Source: Marinihelvus sp036351115 (GTDB lineage: Bacteria; Pseudomonadota; Gammaproteobacteria; Xanthomonadales; SZUA-36). Taken from it: a stretch of DNA of 64,000 bases. The stretch is taken from NCBI GenBank assembly GCA_036351115.1, contig JAZBOL010000036.1, positions 6,604 to 70,603 of the forward strand. Direction: 5' to 3'. Shown piece by piece: positions 41,579 to 52,375 of the stretch; position 1 is the stretch's first letter; each line of letters opens with the position of its first letter. A program made the translations under genes and the position numbers. Under the pieces are notes generated by a model. It saw nothing but the letters and a program-made list of their open reading frames with translations. It was not told the DNA's origin and searched no databases.

Positions 41579-43440
41579 CCGCACGCATCATCGAAACGAA
41601 CGACACGCCCTTCGAGCGCATCGACGTGGACACGGTCTCCGTGGACATCATCGAGAATGCGCTGCGCAATGCCCGGGAGGAGATGGACGCGGTGCTGTTC
41701 CGCACGGCCATGAGCCCGGGGATCCGTGAGCAGGGCGACTGCTTTCCCATGATCGCCAACAAGGACGGCAAGATGGTGGTGGGCCAGTTCGGTTCCTTCA
41801 TCCACGGTTTCATGGAGGCCTACGACGGGGAGCTGGAAGAGGGTGACGTGATCCTCACCAACGACCCGTACATGTGCAACGCGGCGGTCAGCCACCTGCC
41901 GGACTGGATCGTGCTGGTGCCCATCTTCAAGGACGGCCGCCACATGGCCTGGTCCGCCATGTTCGGGCACATGTCCGACAACGGCGGCATGGTGCCGGGC
42001 TCCATCCCGATCCAGGCCGAAACCATCTTCCAGGAAGGCATCCGAATTCCGCCGACCAAGCTGTACAAAAAGGGCAAGCTGCAGAGCGACGTGCTGGAGC
42101 TGATCCTGCACAACGTGCGCACACCCCAGTGGAACCGCTTCGACCTCAACGCGCTCGTGGCGGCCTGCAATACCGCGGCCAAGCGTTGCAGGGAGATGGC
42201 CGAGCGCTTCGGTGACGACGTCTTCTACTCGACCATGGAGATCATGCTCGAGCGCAATCACATGGCCATGGAGGCGATCATCAACATGATCGTGCCGGAA
42301 GAGCCGCGGGTGTTCGAGGACTACGTGTGCGACGACGGCGTGGGGCAGGGGCCCTACAAGATCCGCTGCAAGCTCTGGCGCGAGGGATCGAAAGCGATCT
42401 TCGATTTCGAGGGTACGGATCCGCAGGCCCAGAGCTCCATCAACTTCTACCTCAACGAGGACATGTTCAAGATGTTCTTCGGCTCCTTCACGATCAACCT
42501 CGTGGACCCGCAGATCCTCTTCAACGACGGCTTTTACGACCTGGTGGAAGTGCGCATCCCCCAGGGCACGCTGCTCAAGCCGAACTACCCCGCGGCCCTC
42601 TCCGGGCGGACGCACGCCCTCGGACGCATCTTCGACGTCATGGGTGGCCTGCTGGGCCAGAGCGCTCCGGAGGCCATGAACGCGGCGGGCTTCTCCGACT
42701 CTCCGCATCTCTTTTACGCCGGCTACGACGACAAGGGCGAATGGTTCCAGCTCTTCCAGATCGGCTTCGGCGGCATTCCCGGGCGACCGGTGGGCGACGG
42801 GCCGGACGGCCATTCCCTGTGGCCGGGCTTCACCAATGTGCCGAACGAGTTCATCGAGGCCTACTTCCCGCTGCGCATCGAGCAGTACGAGACCATTCCC
42901 GATTCGGGTGGCGCCGGCCTGCACCGCGGCGGCAACGGGCTGAGCGTGGCTTACCGCTTCCTCTGCGACGGCACCGTTTCGGTCCACGACGAACGGTGGC
43001 TGACCTATCCCTGGGGCGTGCGCGGCGGTGAGCCGGGCATGCGCTCCACCAAACGCCTGGTCCGCACCGACGGCAGCTCCGAGTGGCTGCCGTCCAAGGC
43101 CGAGGGCATCAAGGTGCAGGCCGGCGATCTGCTCTACTTCAACACCTGGGGCGGCGGCGGCTGGGGCGACCCCTACGATCGCGACGCGGAGCTGGTGGCA
43201 GCGGATGTGGCCCGCGGCCTCGTCAGCGTCGACGGTGCGGAGCGCTACGGCGTGGTCATCGCGGACGACGGGTCCGTCGACAGGGCGGCCACGCAGGCCC
43301 TTCGCGACACGCTGCGCGGCGAACGGGGTGAGATCGAGCTGTTCGACTTCGGCGGCACCATCGAGGAGATCAAGGCCCGCTGCAAGGAAGAAACGCATCT
43401 CGACCCGCCGGAGCAGCCCACCTTCGCCCGGGCCGGCTGA
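41575..43440 (+). CDS. hyuB: Hydantoinase/oxoprolinase subunit B
   Basis: A 621-residue HyuB-type catalytic partner. VDIIENALRNAREEMDAVLF with RTAMSPGIREQGDCFPMI is the conserved start, and SGRTHALGRIFDVMGG and GDLLYFNTWGGGGWGDPYDR near the end are family hallmarks. With HyuA it forms an ATP-dependent amidohydrolase, as in N-methylhydantoinase, 5-oxoprolinase and caprolactamase. A 24-base gap leads to an isochorismatase-type amidase, the usual second step after hydantoin opening. Confidence 0.92.
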   Translation: MTARIIETNDTPFERIDVDTVSVDIIENALRNAREEMDAVLFRTAMSPGIREQGDCFPMIANKDGKMVVGQFGSFIHGFMEAYDGELEEGDVILTNDPYMCNAAVSHLPDWIVLVPIFKDGRHMAWSAMFGHMSDNGGMVPGSIPIQAETIFQEGIRIPPTKLYKKGKLQSDVLELILHNVRTPQWNRFDLNALVAACNTAAKRCREMAERFGDDVFYSTMEIMLERNHMAMEAIINMIVPEEPRVFEDYVCDDGVGQGPYKIRCKLWREGSKAIFDFEGTDPQAQSSINFYLNEDMFKMFFGSFTINLVDPQILFNDGFYDLVEVRIPQGTLLKPNYPAALSGRTHALGRIFDVMGGLLGQSAPEAMNAAGFSDSPHLFYAGYDDKGEWFQLFQIGFGGIPGRPVGDGPDGHSLWPGFTNVPNEFIEAYFPLRIEQYETIPDSGGAGLHRGGNGLSVAYRFLCDGTVSVHDERWLTYPWGVRGGEPGMRSTKRLVRTDGSSEWLPSKAEGIKVQAGDLLYFNTWGGGGWGDPYDRDAELVAADVARGLVSVDGAERYGVVIADDGSVDRAATQALRDTLRGERGEIELFDFGGTIEEIKARCKEETHLDPPEQPTFARAG

Positions 43441-43464
43441 GCCGGTTCCGGTCGACACAGGGTC

Positions 43465-44070
43465 ATGGCCGATCTCGACCGCCGCAGCCAGGGCCTGGGC
43501 CAGCGCCCGGCCCTGGTGTTGGTGGACGTGATCAACGGCTTCACGGACCCCGCCTGTCCCCTCGGTTCCACCGCCGACACGGTGGTGGCGGCCTGCGAAA
43601 CCCTGTTGCAGGCCTTCCGGGGGAAGGGGCTTCCCGTGTTCTATACCACCGTGGTGTACCACGACGAGCGCCAGGCCCGCGTTTTCCGGGACCGTTTACC
43701 GGCCCTCGACGTCCTCGTGCCCGGGAGCCACTGGGTGCAGGTGGACCCGCGCGTGGCCCCGCGGGAGGGCGAAATCGTCGTGGAAAAACAATGGGCCAGC
43801 GGATTTTTCAAGACCTCGCTTGACACGTGCTTGACGGACGCGGGCGCAGACTCGCTCGTCATAACAGGTCTGACCACCAGCGGCTGCGTCCGCGCCACCG
43901 CCGTCGATGGCCTGCAAAACAACTACCCGGTCGTGATCCCGCGGGAAGGGGTCGGAGACCGGAACGAGCTGGCTCACGAGGCGAACCTGTTCGACCTCAA
44001 CGCGAAATACGCGGACGTGACGTCGCTCGAAAACGTTCTCAAGCACGTCCGAGAACTTCCGTCGGGGTGA
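43465..44070 (+). CDS. Isochorismatase-family amidohydrolase (N-carbamoylsarcosinase-like)
   Basis: A 201-residue cysteine hydrolase. The Asp-Lys-Cys triad is visible as LVLVDVINGF (Asp21), VVEKQWASGFFKTSL (Lys108) and GLTTSGCVRATAVDG (Cys141). N-carbamoylsarcosine amidohydrolases belong to this family and cleave the product of N-methylhydantoinase into sarcosine, CO2 and ammonia. Being next to hyuAB makes that, or hydrolysis of another N-carbamoyl amino acid, the leading idea. Isochorismatase or nicotinamidase activity is less likely in this setting. Confidence 0.87.
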   Translation: MADLDRRSQGLGQRPALVLVDVINGFTDPACPLGSTADTVVAACETLLQAFRGKGLPVFYTTVVYHDERQARVFRDRLPALDVLVPGSHWVQVDPRVAPREGEIVVEKQWASGFFKTSLDTCLTDAGADSLVITGLTTSGCVRATAVDGLQNNYPVVIPREGVGDRNELAHEANLFDLNAKYADVTSLENVLKHVRELPSG

Positions 44071-44129
44071 AAGGCGGCCTGGAAAAAGCCGCCGGAGCAA
44101 CGACTCCCATAAAAAAGCGAGGAGCAACC

Positions 44130-46700
44130 ATGAAGCGCACAGTCCTGACCGCGGCCATCACCGCGAGCCTTGGGGCGTTTGCCGTACCCGGCAGCGTCAC
44201 CTACGCCCAAACCGAATCCGACGATGACACGGGCGCCGTCGAAGAAGTCATCGTGACGGCGCGACGCCGGGAGGAAAGCCTGCAGGACGTGCCTGGCACG
44301 GTCACGGCCCTGGGCCAGCAAGCCCTCGAGGCTGCCGGTGTTCAGCGCGCGGAAGATTTCCTCGCCCTGACCCCCGGTGTGACCCTGGTCGATGCAGCCG
44401 AAGTCGGTGACACGCAGGTCAACATCCGCGGCATCAACGGAGCACGGGACGCCGAGAACAGCTTCGCGTTCATTCTCGACGGGGTGCTTTACACCAACCC
44501 CGCTGCCTTCAACCGGGAGTACACCAACCTCCAGCAGATCGAGGTGTTCAAGGGCCCGCAGGGCGCCATCTATGGCCGCAATGCGGCGGCCGGCGCCATC
44601 ATCGTGACCACGGAGCGCCCGACCTACGAAACCAACGCCACGGCATTCCTGAGCGCGGCGGAAGACGATACCTACCTGTTCAAGGGCTCCTTTGGCGCCG
44701 GACTCGGCGATAGCGTCGCCTGGCGCGTGAGTGCCGACTACCGGGAGTCCGACGGCTACTATCGCAACCAATTCCAGGGTGGCGCGCCGATCGTGGACAG
44801 CTTCGAGAGCTACAACGTCAACGCGCGGGTGCTCTGGGAACCCACGGACCGCACCACCGTTGACACGAAATTCCGCATCGGTGAGGTGTCGGCCAACAGC
44901 ATTACCTTCAACTCGACCTTTGCACTGCCGGTCTTCGCCGCGGCCCTGGACAACCCGCCGGCCTACCAGGACGTCAACGACTACGACTTCCAGTTCGACG
45001 GCAACATCGTGTCGGACAACGACCAGGAAGCCACGGAGTTTTCCGTCAAGGTCGATCATGACTTCGACAACATGACGCTGACGGCCTGGGGCCTGTACAG
45101 CGACATCGACAACGACCTGATCTCCGATGGCACCTCCGCGGCCTTCGGTTTTTACAACAGCGACCCGGTCTGCCAGCAGACCGTGGCGGACAACACGGGT
45201 TACCCGCTGCTGCCGCCGCAGTTCATCGGAAACTCGCCCGTGGGGGTGATCTTCGACCCGGTGAACGGCTCCTTCCTCGGCGCCTACACACCAACCACCT
45301 GTGACGGCATCCAGGAGCAGCTGCGCAACCAGAAGGACTACAGCTTCGAGTTGCGTCTCGCCTCCGCGACCGATTCCCCGCTGCAGTGGATGGCCGGTGT
45401 TTACTTCCTGGATATCGATCGGCAGGTGGGCGTCAGCCTGAACCGCGACAGCGGTGCGCCGCCGAATCGCGGGCTCTACCAGCCCGAGCCGGGTGCGAAT
45501 TCCACCGCCTCCCTGGTCTGGGACCAGTTCGACAGCCAGGTGTATGCCATTTTCGGCCAGGTGGAATGGGACGTGACCGACACGGTCGAGCTCTCCTTCG
45601 CCCTGCGCTACGACAAGGAAGAGCGTGACGTGACGAACCTGGTGGATCCGAACGCCCGCCAGTCCTACATCGACCTGAACGGCGACGGCGTGTTCGACGA
45701 CCCGCTGAACCCGGGCCTGCTCTTCGAGCCGGGCGGCATCGCGCCGAAGTCCCAGGACTACTCGGAAACCCAGCCCAAGCTCGCCGTGCGCTGGGATGCG
45801 CTCGACAGCACGTCGCTTTACGCGAGTTACGGCGTGGGCTTCAAGGCCGGCGGGTTCAACAACGCCGGCAGCGCCGCGACCGTTGACCTGTTCATCAACG
45901 GCTTCATCAACTGTGGCAACCCCTCGGGCATCTGCTTTGCCGACCAGCTCGGTGCGGATCTGCCGGTGATTCGTGACGATTACGACAAGGAAACCTCCGA
46001 CGCCTACGAAGTGGGCTTCAACAGCACCTTCCTCGACGGGCGCCTGCGCGTGAACGGGGCCGGGTACTACACCGAGGTCACCGACATGCAGTTCTTCGAG
46101 TTCTTTGTCGGCACCTTCGGCTTGCTGCGGGTCGTGTCCAACATCGACCGCGTGGACATCACGGGGGTCGAGCTGGGCGCCGACTGGGCCGTCACGGACT
46201 ACGCCCGGGTCTACGCCGGTTTCAACTGGCTCGATTCCGAGATCAAGGCCAACAGCTCGCGTCCCGATACGGTGGGCAACGAGGCGCCTTACACGCCGGA
46301 ATACACGGCCAATTTCGGCATCGACGTGACCGTTCCCATCACCCAGAACTGGGACATGTTCGCCAACCTGAACGGACGCTGGACCGGCGAGACCTGGTTC
46401 CACACGGTGCAGACCGGGCAGCGCCCGACGATCTTCATGCCGCTCTTCGAACTGGGCTTCGGCCCGGGCGCCGGCGGCCTGGGCATCGCCGAGTACTCGG
46501 TCACGAAGCGTGACAGCTTCGGCCTGGTCGATCTGCGCGTCGGCTTCGGCAACGACACCTGGACGATCACCGCCTTCGGCACCAACATCACGGACGAGCG
46601 TTACCTGGAAGAGGTGATTCCGGCACCCGAGTTCGGTGGGGCCTTCAATCACCCCGGGACGGAACGTCGCCTGGGTCTGGAGCTCAGCTACCGGTACTGA
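44130..46700 (+). CDS. TonB-dependent outer-membrane receptor
   Basis: An 856-residue receptor. It has a signal peptide (MKRTVLTAAITASLGAFAVP... to YAQ), a TonB-box-like VEEVIVTARRREESLQDVPG, a plug with QQIEVFKGPQGAIYGRNAAA, and a long beta-barrel ending LGLELSYRY. AGGAG stands 6 bases before the ATG at 44130, which fixes the start. It follows the amidohydrolase by 59 bases and probably brings the operon's substrate across the outer membrane. Related to, but not a close copy of, the receptor at 5392. A terminator follows. Confidence 0.9.
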   Translation: MKRTVLTAAITASLGAFAVPGSVTYAQTESDDDTGAVEEVIVTARRREESLQDVPGTVTALGQQALEAAGVQRAEDFLALTPGVTLVDAAEVGDTQVNIRGINGARDAENSFAFILDGVLYTNPAAFNREYTNLQQIEVFKGPQGAIYGRNAAAGAIIVTTERPTYETNATAFLSAAEDDTYLFKGSFGAGLGDSVAWRVSADYRESDGYYRNQFQGGAPIVDSFESYNVNARVLWEPTDRTTVDTKFRIGEVSANSITFNSTFALPVFAAALDNPPAYQDVNDYDFQFDGNIVSDNDQEATEFSVKVDHDFDNMTLTAWGLYSDIDNDLISDGTSAAFGFYNSDPVCQQTVADNTGYPLLPPQFIGNSPVGVIFDPVNGSFLGAYTPTTCDGIQEQLRNQKDYSFELRLASATDSPLQWMAGVYFLDIDRQVGVSLNRDSGAPPNRGLYQPEPGANSTASLVWDQFDSQVYAIFGQVEWDVTDTVELSFALRYDKEERDVTNLVDPNARQSYIDLNGDGVFDDPLNPGLLFEPGGIAPKSQDYSETQPKLAVRWDALDSTSLYASYGVGFKAGGFNNAGSAATVDLFINGFINCGNPSGICFADQLGADLPVIRDDYDKETSDAYEVGFNSTFLDGRLRVNGAGYYTEVTDMQFFEFFVGTFGLLRVVSNIDRVDITGVELGADWAVTDYARVYAGFNWLDSEIKANSSRPDTVGNEAPYTPEYTANFGIDVTVPITQNWDMFANLNGRWTGETWFHTVQTGQRPTIFMPLFELGFGPGAGGLGIAEYSVTKRDSFGLVDLRVGFGNDTWTITAFGTNITDERYLEEVIPAPEFGGAFNHPGTERRLGLELSYRY

Positions 46701-46719
46701 TCGCGGTCATCCCCAACCG

Positions 46720-46748
46720 AAAAACGGCCCCCCATCGGGGCCGTTTTT
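46720..46748 (+). terminator. Rho-independent terminator ending the hydantoinase/TonB operon
   Basis: AAAACGGCCCC and GGGGCCGTTTTT form a strong stem with a T-run, 20 bases after the receptor stop. It closes the plus-strand run from 35735 before the MscS gene. Confidence 0.88.
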
Positions 46749-46822
46749 CATTCCGGGGCGGAACCCTTCCCGCCGGTTTGATACATCTGGCACAATCGGG
46801 GCTTCCTCGCGTGGGAGCGATC

Positions 46823-48169
46823 ATGGATTTCAGCTCCAAACCCCTCTTCGATACGCTCCAGGAGCTGCTGGGCGGTGGGGCGTTTGCCTACTCGGCGGCC
46901 GTGGCCATCACCCTGGTCCTTTCAACGGTCATCATCTGGATCGTCTGGCGCCTCGCCGATCGCTGGCGGAAGGCCATTCACCGCTGGATCGACGCGGACG
47001 ACCGCGGCATTTCCTCCGTGACCTTCCAGGATCAGCAGATCTTCACCGAGCGGCAAATCGCCCGGGCCCTGCACAAAGGCGTCAACTACGCCTGGCTGGC
47101 CGTACGAGTCCTGCTGTTTCTCCTGTGGCTGAACCTGGTGTTCTCCCAGTTCGACTGGTCCCGGGAGGTCGCACTCGCCGTATTCGGCTTTTTCGGCACG
47201 CTGATCGCCCAAATCGCCCAGGCCATCGTGGCTTATCTGCCGAATCTGGGGATCATCGTCGTGGTGGTGCTCCTGGCGCGCCTGGTGTTGCACATGGTGT
47301 ACGCCTTTTTCGAGGGCATTCGCCTGGAGCGCATTTCGCTACCGGGGTTCTATCCCGACTGGGCACGCACCAGTTACGGCCTGGCAAAGGTGCTGATCAT
47401 CGCCCTGACCCTGGTCATCATCTTTCCCTACCTCCCGGGTTCCAGCAGCCCCGCTTTCCAGGGGGTCTCGATCTTTTTCGGCCTGCTCGTGTCCCTGGGC
47501 TCGACCTCCGTGGTCGCCAACATCATGGCCGGGATCGTCATCACCTACACCCGGGCCTTCAAGATTGGCGACCGCGTGCGGATCGCCGACACGGAGGGAG
47601 ACATCATCGAGCGCAGCGCCTTCGTTACGCGGCTGCGGACGCCGAAAAACGAGGAAGTGGCGATACCGAACGCCATGGTCATGGCCAACCACATCGTGAA
47701 TTTCAGCGCCCAGGCCAAGGAAGAAGGGGTGATGCTCCATACCACGGTCACCATCGGCTACGACGTGCCCTGGCCCAGGGTGCATGCGATTCTGACCGAG
47801 GCGGCGATGAAGACCGCGGAGATTCTCGACGACCCGCCGCCCTTCGTGCTGCAGACCAGCCTGGACGACAATTACGTCGCCTACGAACTCAACGCCTACA
47901 CCCGCAAGCCTGGCAGCAAGGCCCGCATTTCCTCGGACATGCACGCCAACATCCAGGACGGATTTCGCGATGCGGAAATCGAAATCCTGTCGCCCATGTA
48001 CCAGGCTGACCGCGACGGCAGCAACCTGACCCTGCCGACGAAACTCGACCCGGGGGAGGTCGGCATCGATCCGGCGGATGCCTCGGAAGCCAAGCGACAG
48101 TTGCGCGAGCAGGCCGTGGACGGCAACGACGGCAATAACGGCAATAACGGCAACAACGGCAAGTCGTGA
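46823..48169 (+). CDS. MscS-family mechanosensitive channel
   Basis: A 448-residue inner-membrane channel that relieves osmotic pressure. Several N-terminal helices precede the pore region and the MscS beta domain (FGLLVSLGSTSVVANIMAGI, then YTRAFKIGDRVRIADTEGDI). The C-terminus carries a low-complexity tail NDGNNGNNGNNGKS made by a 9-base repeat. The ATG at 46823 gives the first helix a normal N-terminus. The stop overlaps the next gene by 4 bases (GTGA). It is larger than the minimal 286-residue E. coli MscS because of extra N-terminal helices. Confidence 0.88.
   Translation: MDFSSKPLFDTLQELLGGGAFAYSAAVAITLVLSTVIIWIVWRLADRWRKAIHRWIDADDRGISSVTFQDQQIFTERQIARALHKGVNYAWLAVRVLLFLLWLNLVFSQFDWSREVALAVFGFFGTLIAQIAQAIVAYLPNLGIIVVVVLLARLVLHMVYAFFEGIRLERISLPGFYPDWARTSYGLAKVLIIALTLVIIFPYLPGSSSPAFQGVSIFFGLLVSLGSTSVVANIMAGIVITYTRAFKIGDRVRIADTEGDIIERSAFVTRLRTPKNEEVAIPNAMVMANHIVNFSAQAKEEGVMLHTTVTIGYDVPWPRVHAILTEAAMKTAEILDDPPPFVLQTSLDDNYVAYELNAYTRKPGSKARISSDMHANIQDGFRDAEIEILSPMYQADRDGSNLTLPTKLDPGEVGIDPADASEAKRQLREQAVDGNDGNNGNNGNNGKS
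48122..48157 (+). repeat. 9-bp coding repeat in the MscS tail
   Basis: Four head-to-tail 9-base units (GGCAACGAC, GGCAATAAC twice, GGCAACAAC) encode Gly-Asn-Asp/Asn steps. This is a slippage-prone microsatellite-like array that keeps frame when it gains or loses units. Confidence 0.85.
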
Positions 48170-49542
48170 GGGTCACGGAGCACGAACTGTCCCGCTTGCT
48201 GGATACCGGCGGACTCCTTACCGGTGACGACGTGCACGCCCGCGCGGCGGGAATCTGGGACCCGTCTCCCCTGGAAGCGGATTCACTGGTCCGGCCGCGG
48301 ACGACGGACGAGGTGGCCGCCATCCTGGCCCTGTGCCATGCCCGGGGACAGCCCGTGGTGACGCACGGTGGCCTCACGGGGCTCGTGCAGGGCGCCCAGA
48401 CACGCGCCGGTGACCTGGTGCTGTCCACGGAGCGCATGACGAAGATCGAGGACGTGGACGCGGCCGGCCGCACCATGACGGTCCAGGCCGGCGTGACCCT
48501 GCAGGGGGCACAGGAGGCCGCGGAGGCCGCCGGATTGCAGCTGGCTCTGGACCTGGGTGCCCGGGGCAGCTGCACCATCGGTGGCAACCTGGCGACGAAT
48601 GCGGGCGGCAATCGAGTTATCCGCTATGGCATGGCCCGGGACCAGGTGCTGGGGCTGGAGGCCGTGCTCGCCGACGGGACCGTGCTCTCGTCCATGAACC
48701 ACATGATCAAGAACAACGCGGCCCTGGACCTGAAACAGCTCTTCATCGGCTCCGAGGGCATTCTCGGCGTCATCACCCGGGCCGTCCTGCGCCTTCGCGA
48801 ACGGCCGGCAAGCCGCTGCACGGCACTGGTGGCCGCCAACGATCTGCAGGCCGTAATCGGTCTCCTGAAGCACTGCGATGCGCGCCTGGGCGGCACCCTG
48901 AGCGCTTTCGAGGTCATGTGGCAGGATTTCTATCGCCTCGTAACCGGCCCGGAAGCGAACCGGCAGCCGCCGCTGGAGAACGACCACGCCCACTACGTGC
49001 TCATCGAGTCCGAGGGCGGTGATGCAAAGGGCGATCCCGCGCGCTTCGAAGCGGTGCTCGCCGACGCGCTGGAGGCGGGGCTGGCGGTGGACGCGGTGGT
49101 GGCGGCTTCGGGACGGGAACGCGAGGCGCTCTGGGCTTTGCGAGACGACGTGGAGATGACCAACAGCCGCGGGCCGTCCTTCACCTTCGACGTCAGCCTG
49201 CGGGTCGCGGACATGGAAGCTTACCTGGCCCGCGTTCGTACCCGCCTGGCCAGGGCCTTTCCCGGAGCGGAAGTCTGGGTCTTCGGCCACCTCGGGGACG
49301 GCAACCTGCACATCGTGGTGGCGACGGGCGCCGGTGACGACGCTACGCGTGAACGGGTCGAGCGGGCCGTTTACGAACCCCTGGCCGACATCGGCGGCTC
49401 CATATCCGGGGAACACGGCATCGGCCTGGAAAAAAAGTCCTGGCTTCACCTGAGCCGCAGCGAAGCGGAAATTGAAACCCTCCGGACCCTCAAGGCCACG
49501 CTTGACCCGCGGGGCATACTGAATCCCGGAAAGGTGATCTGA
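48166..49542 (+). CDS. FAD-linked 2-hydroxyacid dehydrogenase/oxidase (GlcD/D2HGDH type)
   Basis: A 458-residue flavoprotein. The PCMH FAD domain has VVTHGGLTGLVQGAQ and GSCTIGGNLATNAGGNRVIR. The C-terminal domain has EVWVFGHLGDGNLHIVV (metal and substrate His) and SISGEHGIGLEKKSWL, which are typical of D-lactate and D-2-hydroxyglutarate dehydrogenases. It passes electrons to a quinone, cytochrome or ETF. A GTG start overlaps the MscS stop by 4 bases. The link to a channel gene may be only operon packing. The precise hydroxyacid is unknown. Confidence 0.88.
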   Translation: MRVTEHELSRLLDTGGLLTGDDVHARAAGIWDPSPLEADSLVRPRTTDEVAAILALCHARGQPVVTHGGLTGLVQGAQTRAGDLVLSTERMTKIEDVDAAGRTMTVQAGVTLQGAQEAAEAAGLQLALDLGARGSCTIGGNLATNAGGNRVIRYGMARDQVLGLEAVLADGTVLSSMNHMIKNNAALDLKQLFIGSEGILGVITRAVLRLRERPASRCTALVAANDLQAVIGLLKHCDARLGGTLSAFEVMWQDFYRLVTGPEANRQPPLENDHAHYVLIESEGGDAKGDPARFEAVLADALEAGLAVDAVVAASGREREALWALRDDVEMTNSRGPSFTFDVSLRVADMEAYLARVRTRLARAFPGAEVWVFGHLGDGNLHIVVATGAGDDATRERVERAVYEPLADIGGSISGEHGIGLEKKSWLHLSRSEAEIETLRTLKATLDPRGILNPGKVI

Positions 49543-49602
49543 AACGCTGTCCTGAACGCGGGCCATGGAGGAAACAGCGGGCGCCATGCCTGGCCGACCC
49601 CT

Positions 49603-51531
<1,929 letters not shown>

Positions 51532-51658
51532 GAAGCTTCTGGGTGGTCGTTTCGGGGCGCCCAGTGTACCGGGGAACCGCCCGCCCGGTGAATGAAAACC
51601 TGTCGGGATGGCTTTCCTTGAAGCTGCCTTGCGGAGCGGGGCGCGGTAGCATGGTGCC

Positions 51659-52261
51659 ATGAGCGCATCCCGTCTGTTTTTCGTTTGCCTGGCGCTGGGC
51701 GCCGCCTTGCTCCTGTGGCGCTGCGACAATGCACCGGTCACGCACGGTCCCGGCGTGCTCGTGCCCTCGGTGCCGGAGCAACAGCCCGTAGCTGCCCGAA
51801 CGATCGGTCACGGTGAATACGCCCTGAACACCCGCGCCCGCTTCGACCTGCAGGCGCGCGTGTTGTCCCGTCGGGACTACCGTTTCGACCGCGGTGCCGA
51901 CCTGGTGCCCGTGGATCTCGCGCTGGGCTGGGGGCCCATGTCGGATTCGACGGTGCTGGACCGTATCGAGGTGCGCCAGTCCGGTCGCTGGTATCACCTG
52001 CGCTGGGACTTCCCGGAACCCCTGCCGGAACGGGTCGCCATGGGTCACAGCGGCAACATGCATCTGATCCCCGCGAATGACGGGATCAGGGATGATCTGG
52101 ACGAGGTCCGGGAGGGCGACCTGGTCCGCCTCAGCGGGTACCTGGTGGACGCGAGCGGGCCGAATGGATTTACCTGGACCACCTCCCTGTCCCGGGACGA
52201 CACGGGAGGCGGTTCCTGCGAACTGTTCTACGTCGAGCGCGTGCTGCTCCTGACGCCCTAG
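51659..52261 (+). CDS. Uncharacterised 200-residue membrane-anchored/periplasmic protein
   Basis: Not a family I can name. It has an N-terminal hydrophobic segment (LFFVCLALGAALLLW, then RCD) that acts as anchor or signal, and a beta-rich domain: DLALGWGPMSDSTVLDRIEV, GRWYHLRWDFPEPLPE and EGDLVRLSGYLVDASGPNGF. The ending SLSRDDTGGGSCELFYVERV gives a conserved-looking Cys. The layout suggests an exported OB-like domain of the sort found in several gammaproteobacterial genomes. It is divergent from the ABC-F gene. Confidence 0.65.
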   Translation: MSASRLFFVCLALGAALLLWRCDNAPVTHGPGVLVPSVPEQQPVAARTIGHGEYALNTRARFDLQARVLSRRDYRFDRGADLVPVDLALGWGPMSDSTVLDRIEVRQSGRWYHLRWDFPEPLPERVAMGHSGNMHLIPANDGIRDDLDEVREGDLVRLSGYLVDASGPNGFTWTTSLSRDDTGGGSCELFYVERVLLLTP

Positions 52262-52373
52262 CTTGTCGGGTTCGGCGCGCCGGCGGAATAGCCGCCGAAG
52301 GCCTCGCCAAGGTGGTCATGGAAGCGCAGACGCCGAGCACGCGGTCGGGAAAACCTTCGATCAGGGTCAGCAT
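52262..52373 (-). pseudogene. Decayed SpoIIAA-like gene
   Basis: An ATG at 52373, 2 bases after the MscS-cNMP gene, starts MLTLIEGFPDRVLGVCAS, the normal opening of SpoIIAA-like (STAS-fold) proteins. The frame then degenerates. In another frame, sequence reading RFHDHLGEAFGGYSAGAPNP runs to a TAG at 52262; its FGGYSAGA resembles the later F-GYSAGA block of the same family. An internal deletion plus frameshift of an approximately 120-residue gene explains both. Confidence 0.5.
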
Positions 52374-52375
52374 GG

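Noticed and set aside
39503..43440. Acetone or acetophenone carboxylase as the main call for HyuA/HyuB
   Set aside because: Those complexes share the fold but usually come with extra small subunits. The adjacent carbamoyl-amidase-type gene favours a ring-opening amidohydrolase, though the alternative is not excluded.
41422..43662. 746-codon minus-strand frame opposite hyuB
   Set aside because: Same reason: it mirrors the codon pattern of hyuB and has no recognisable domain.
43974..46652. Long open frame on the minus strand opposite the TonB receptor (892 codons)
   Set aside because: It is antisense to a clear receptor gene; long antisense frames are common in GC-rich DNA. The product shows no family motif, no ribosome site and low-complexity Val/Gly/Arg content.
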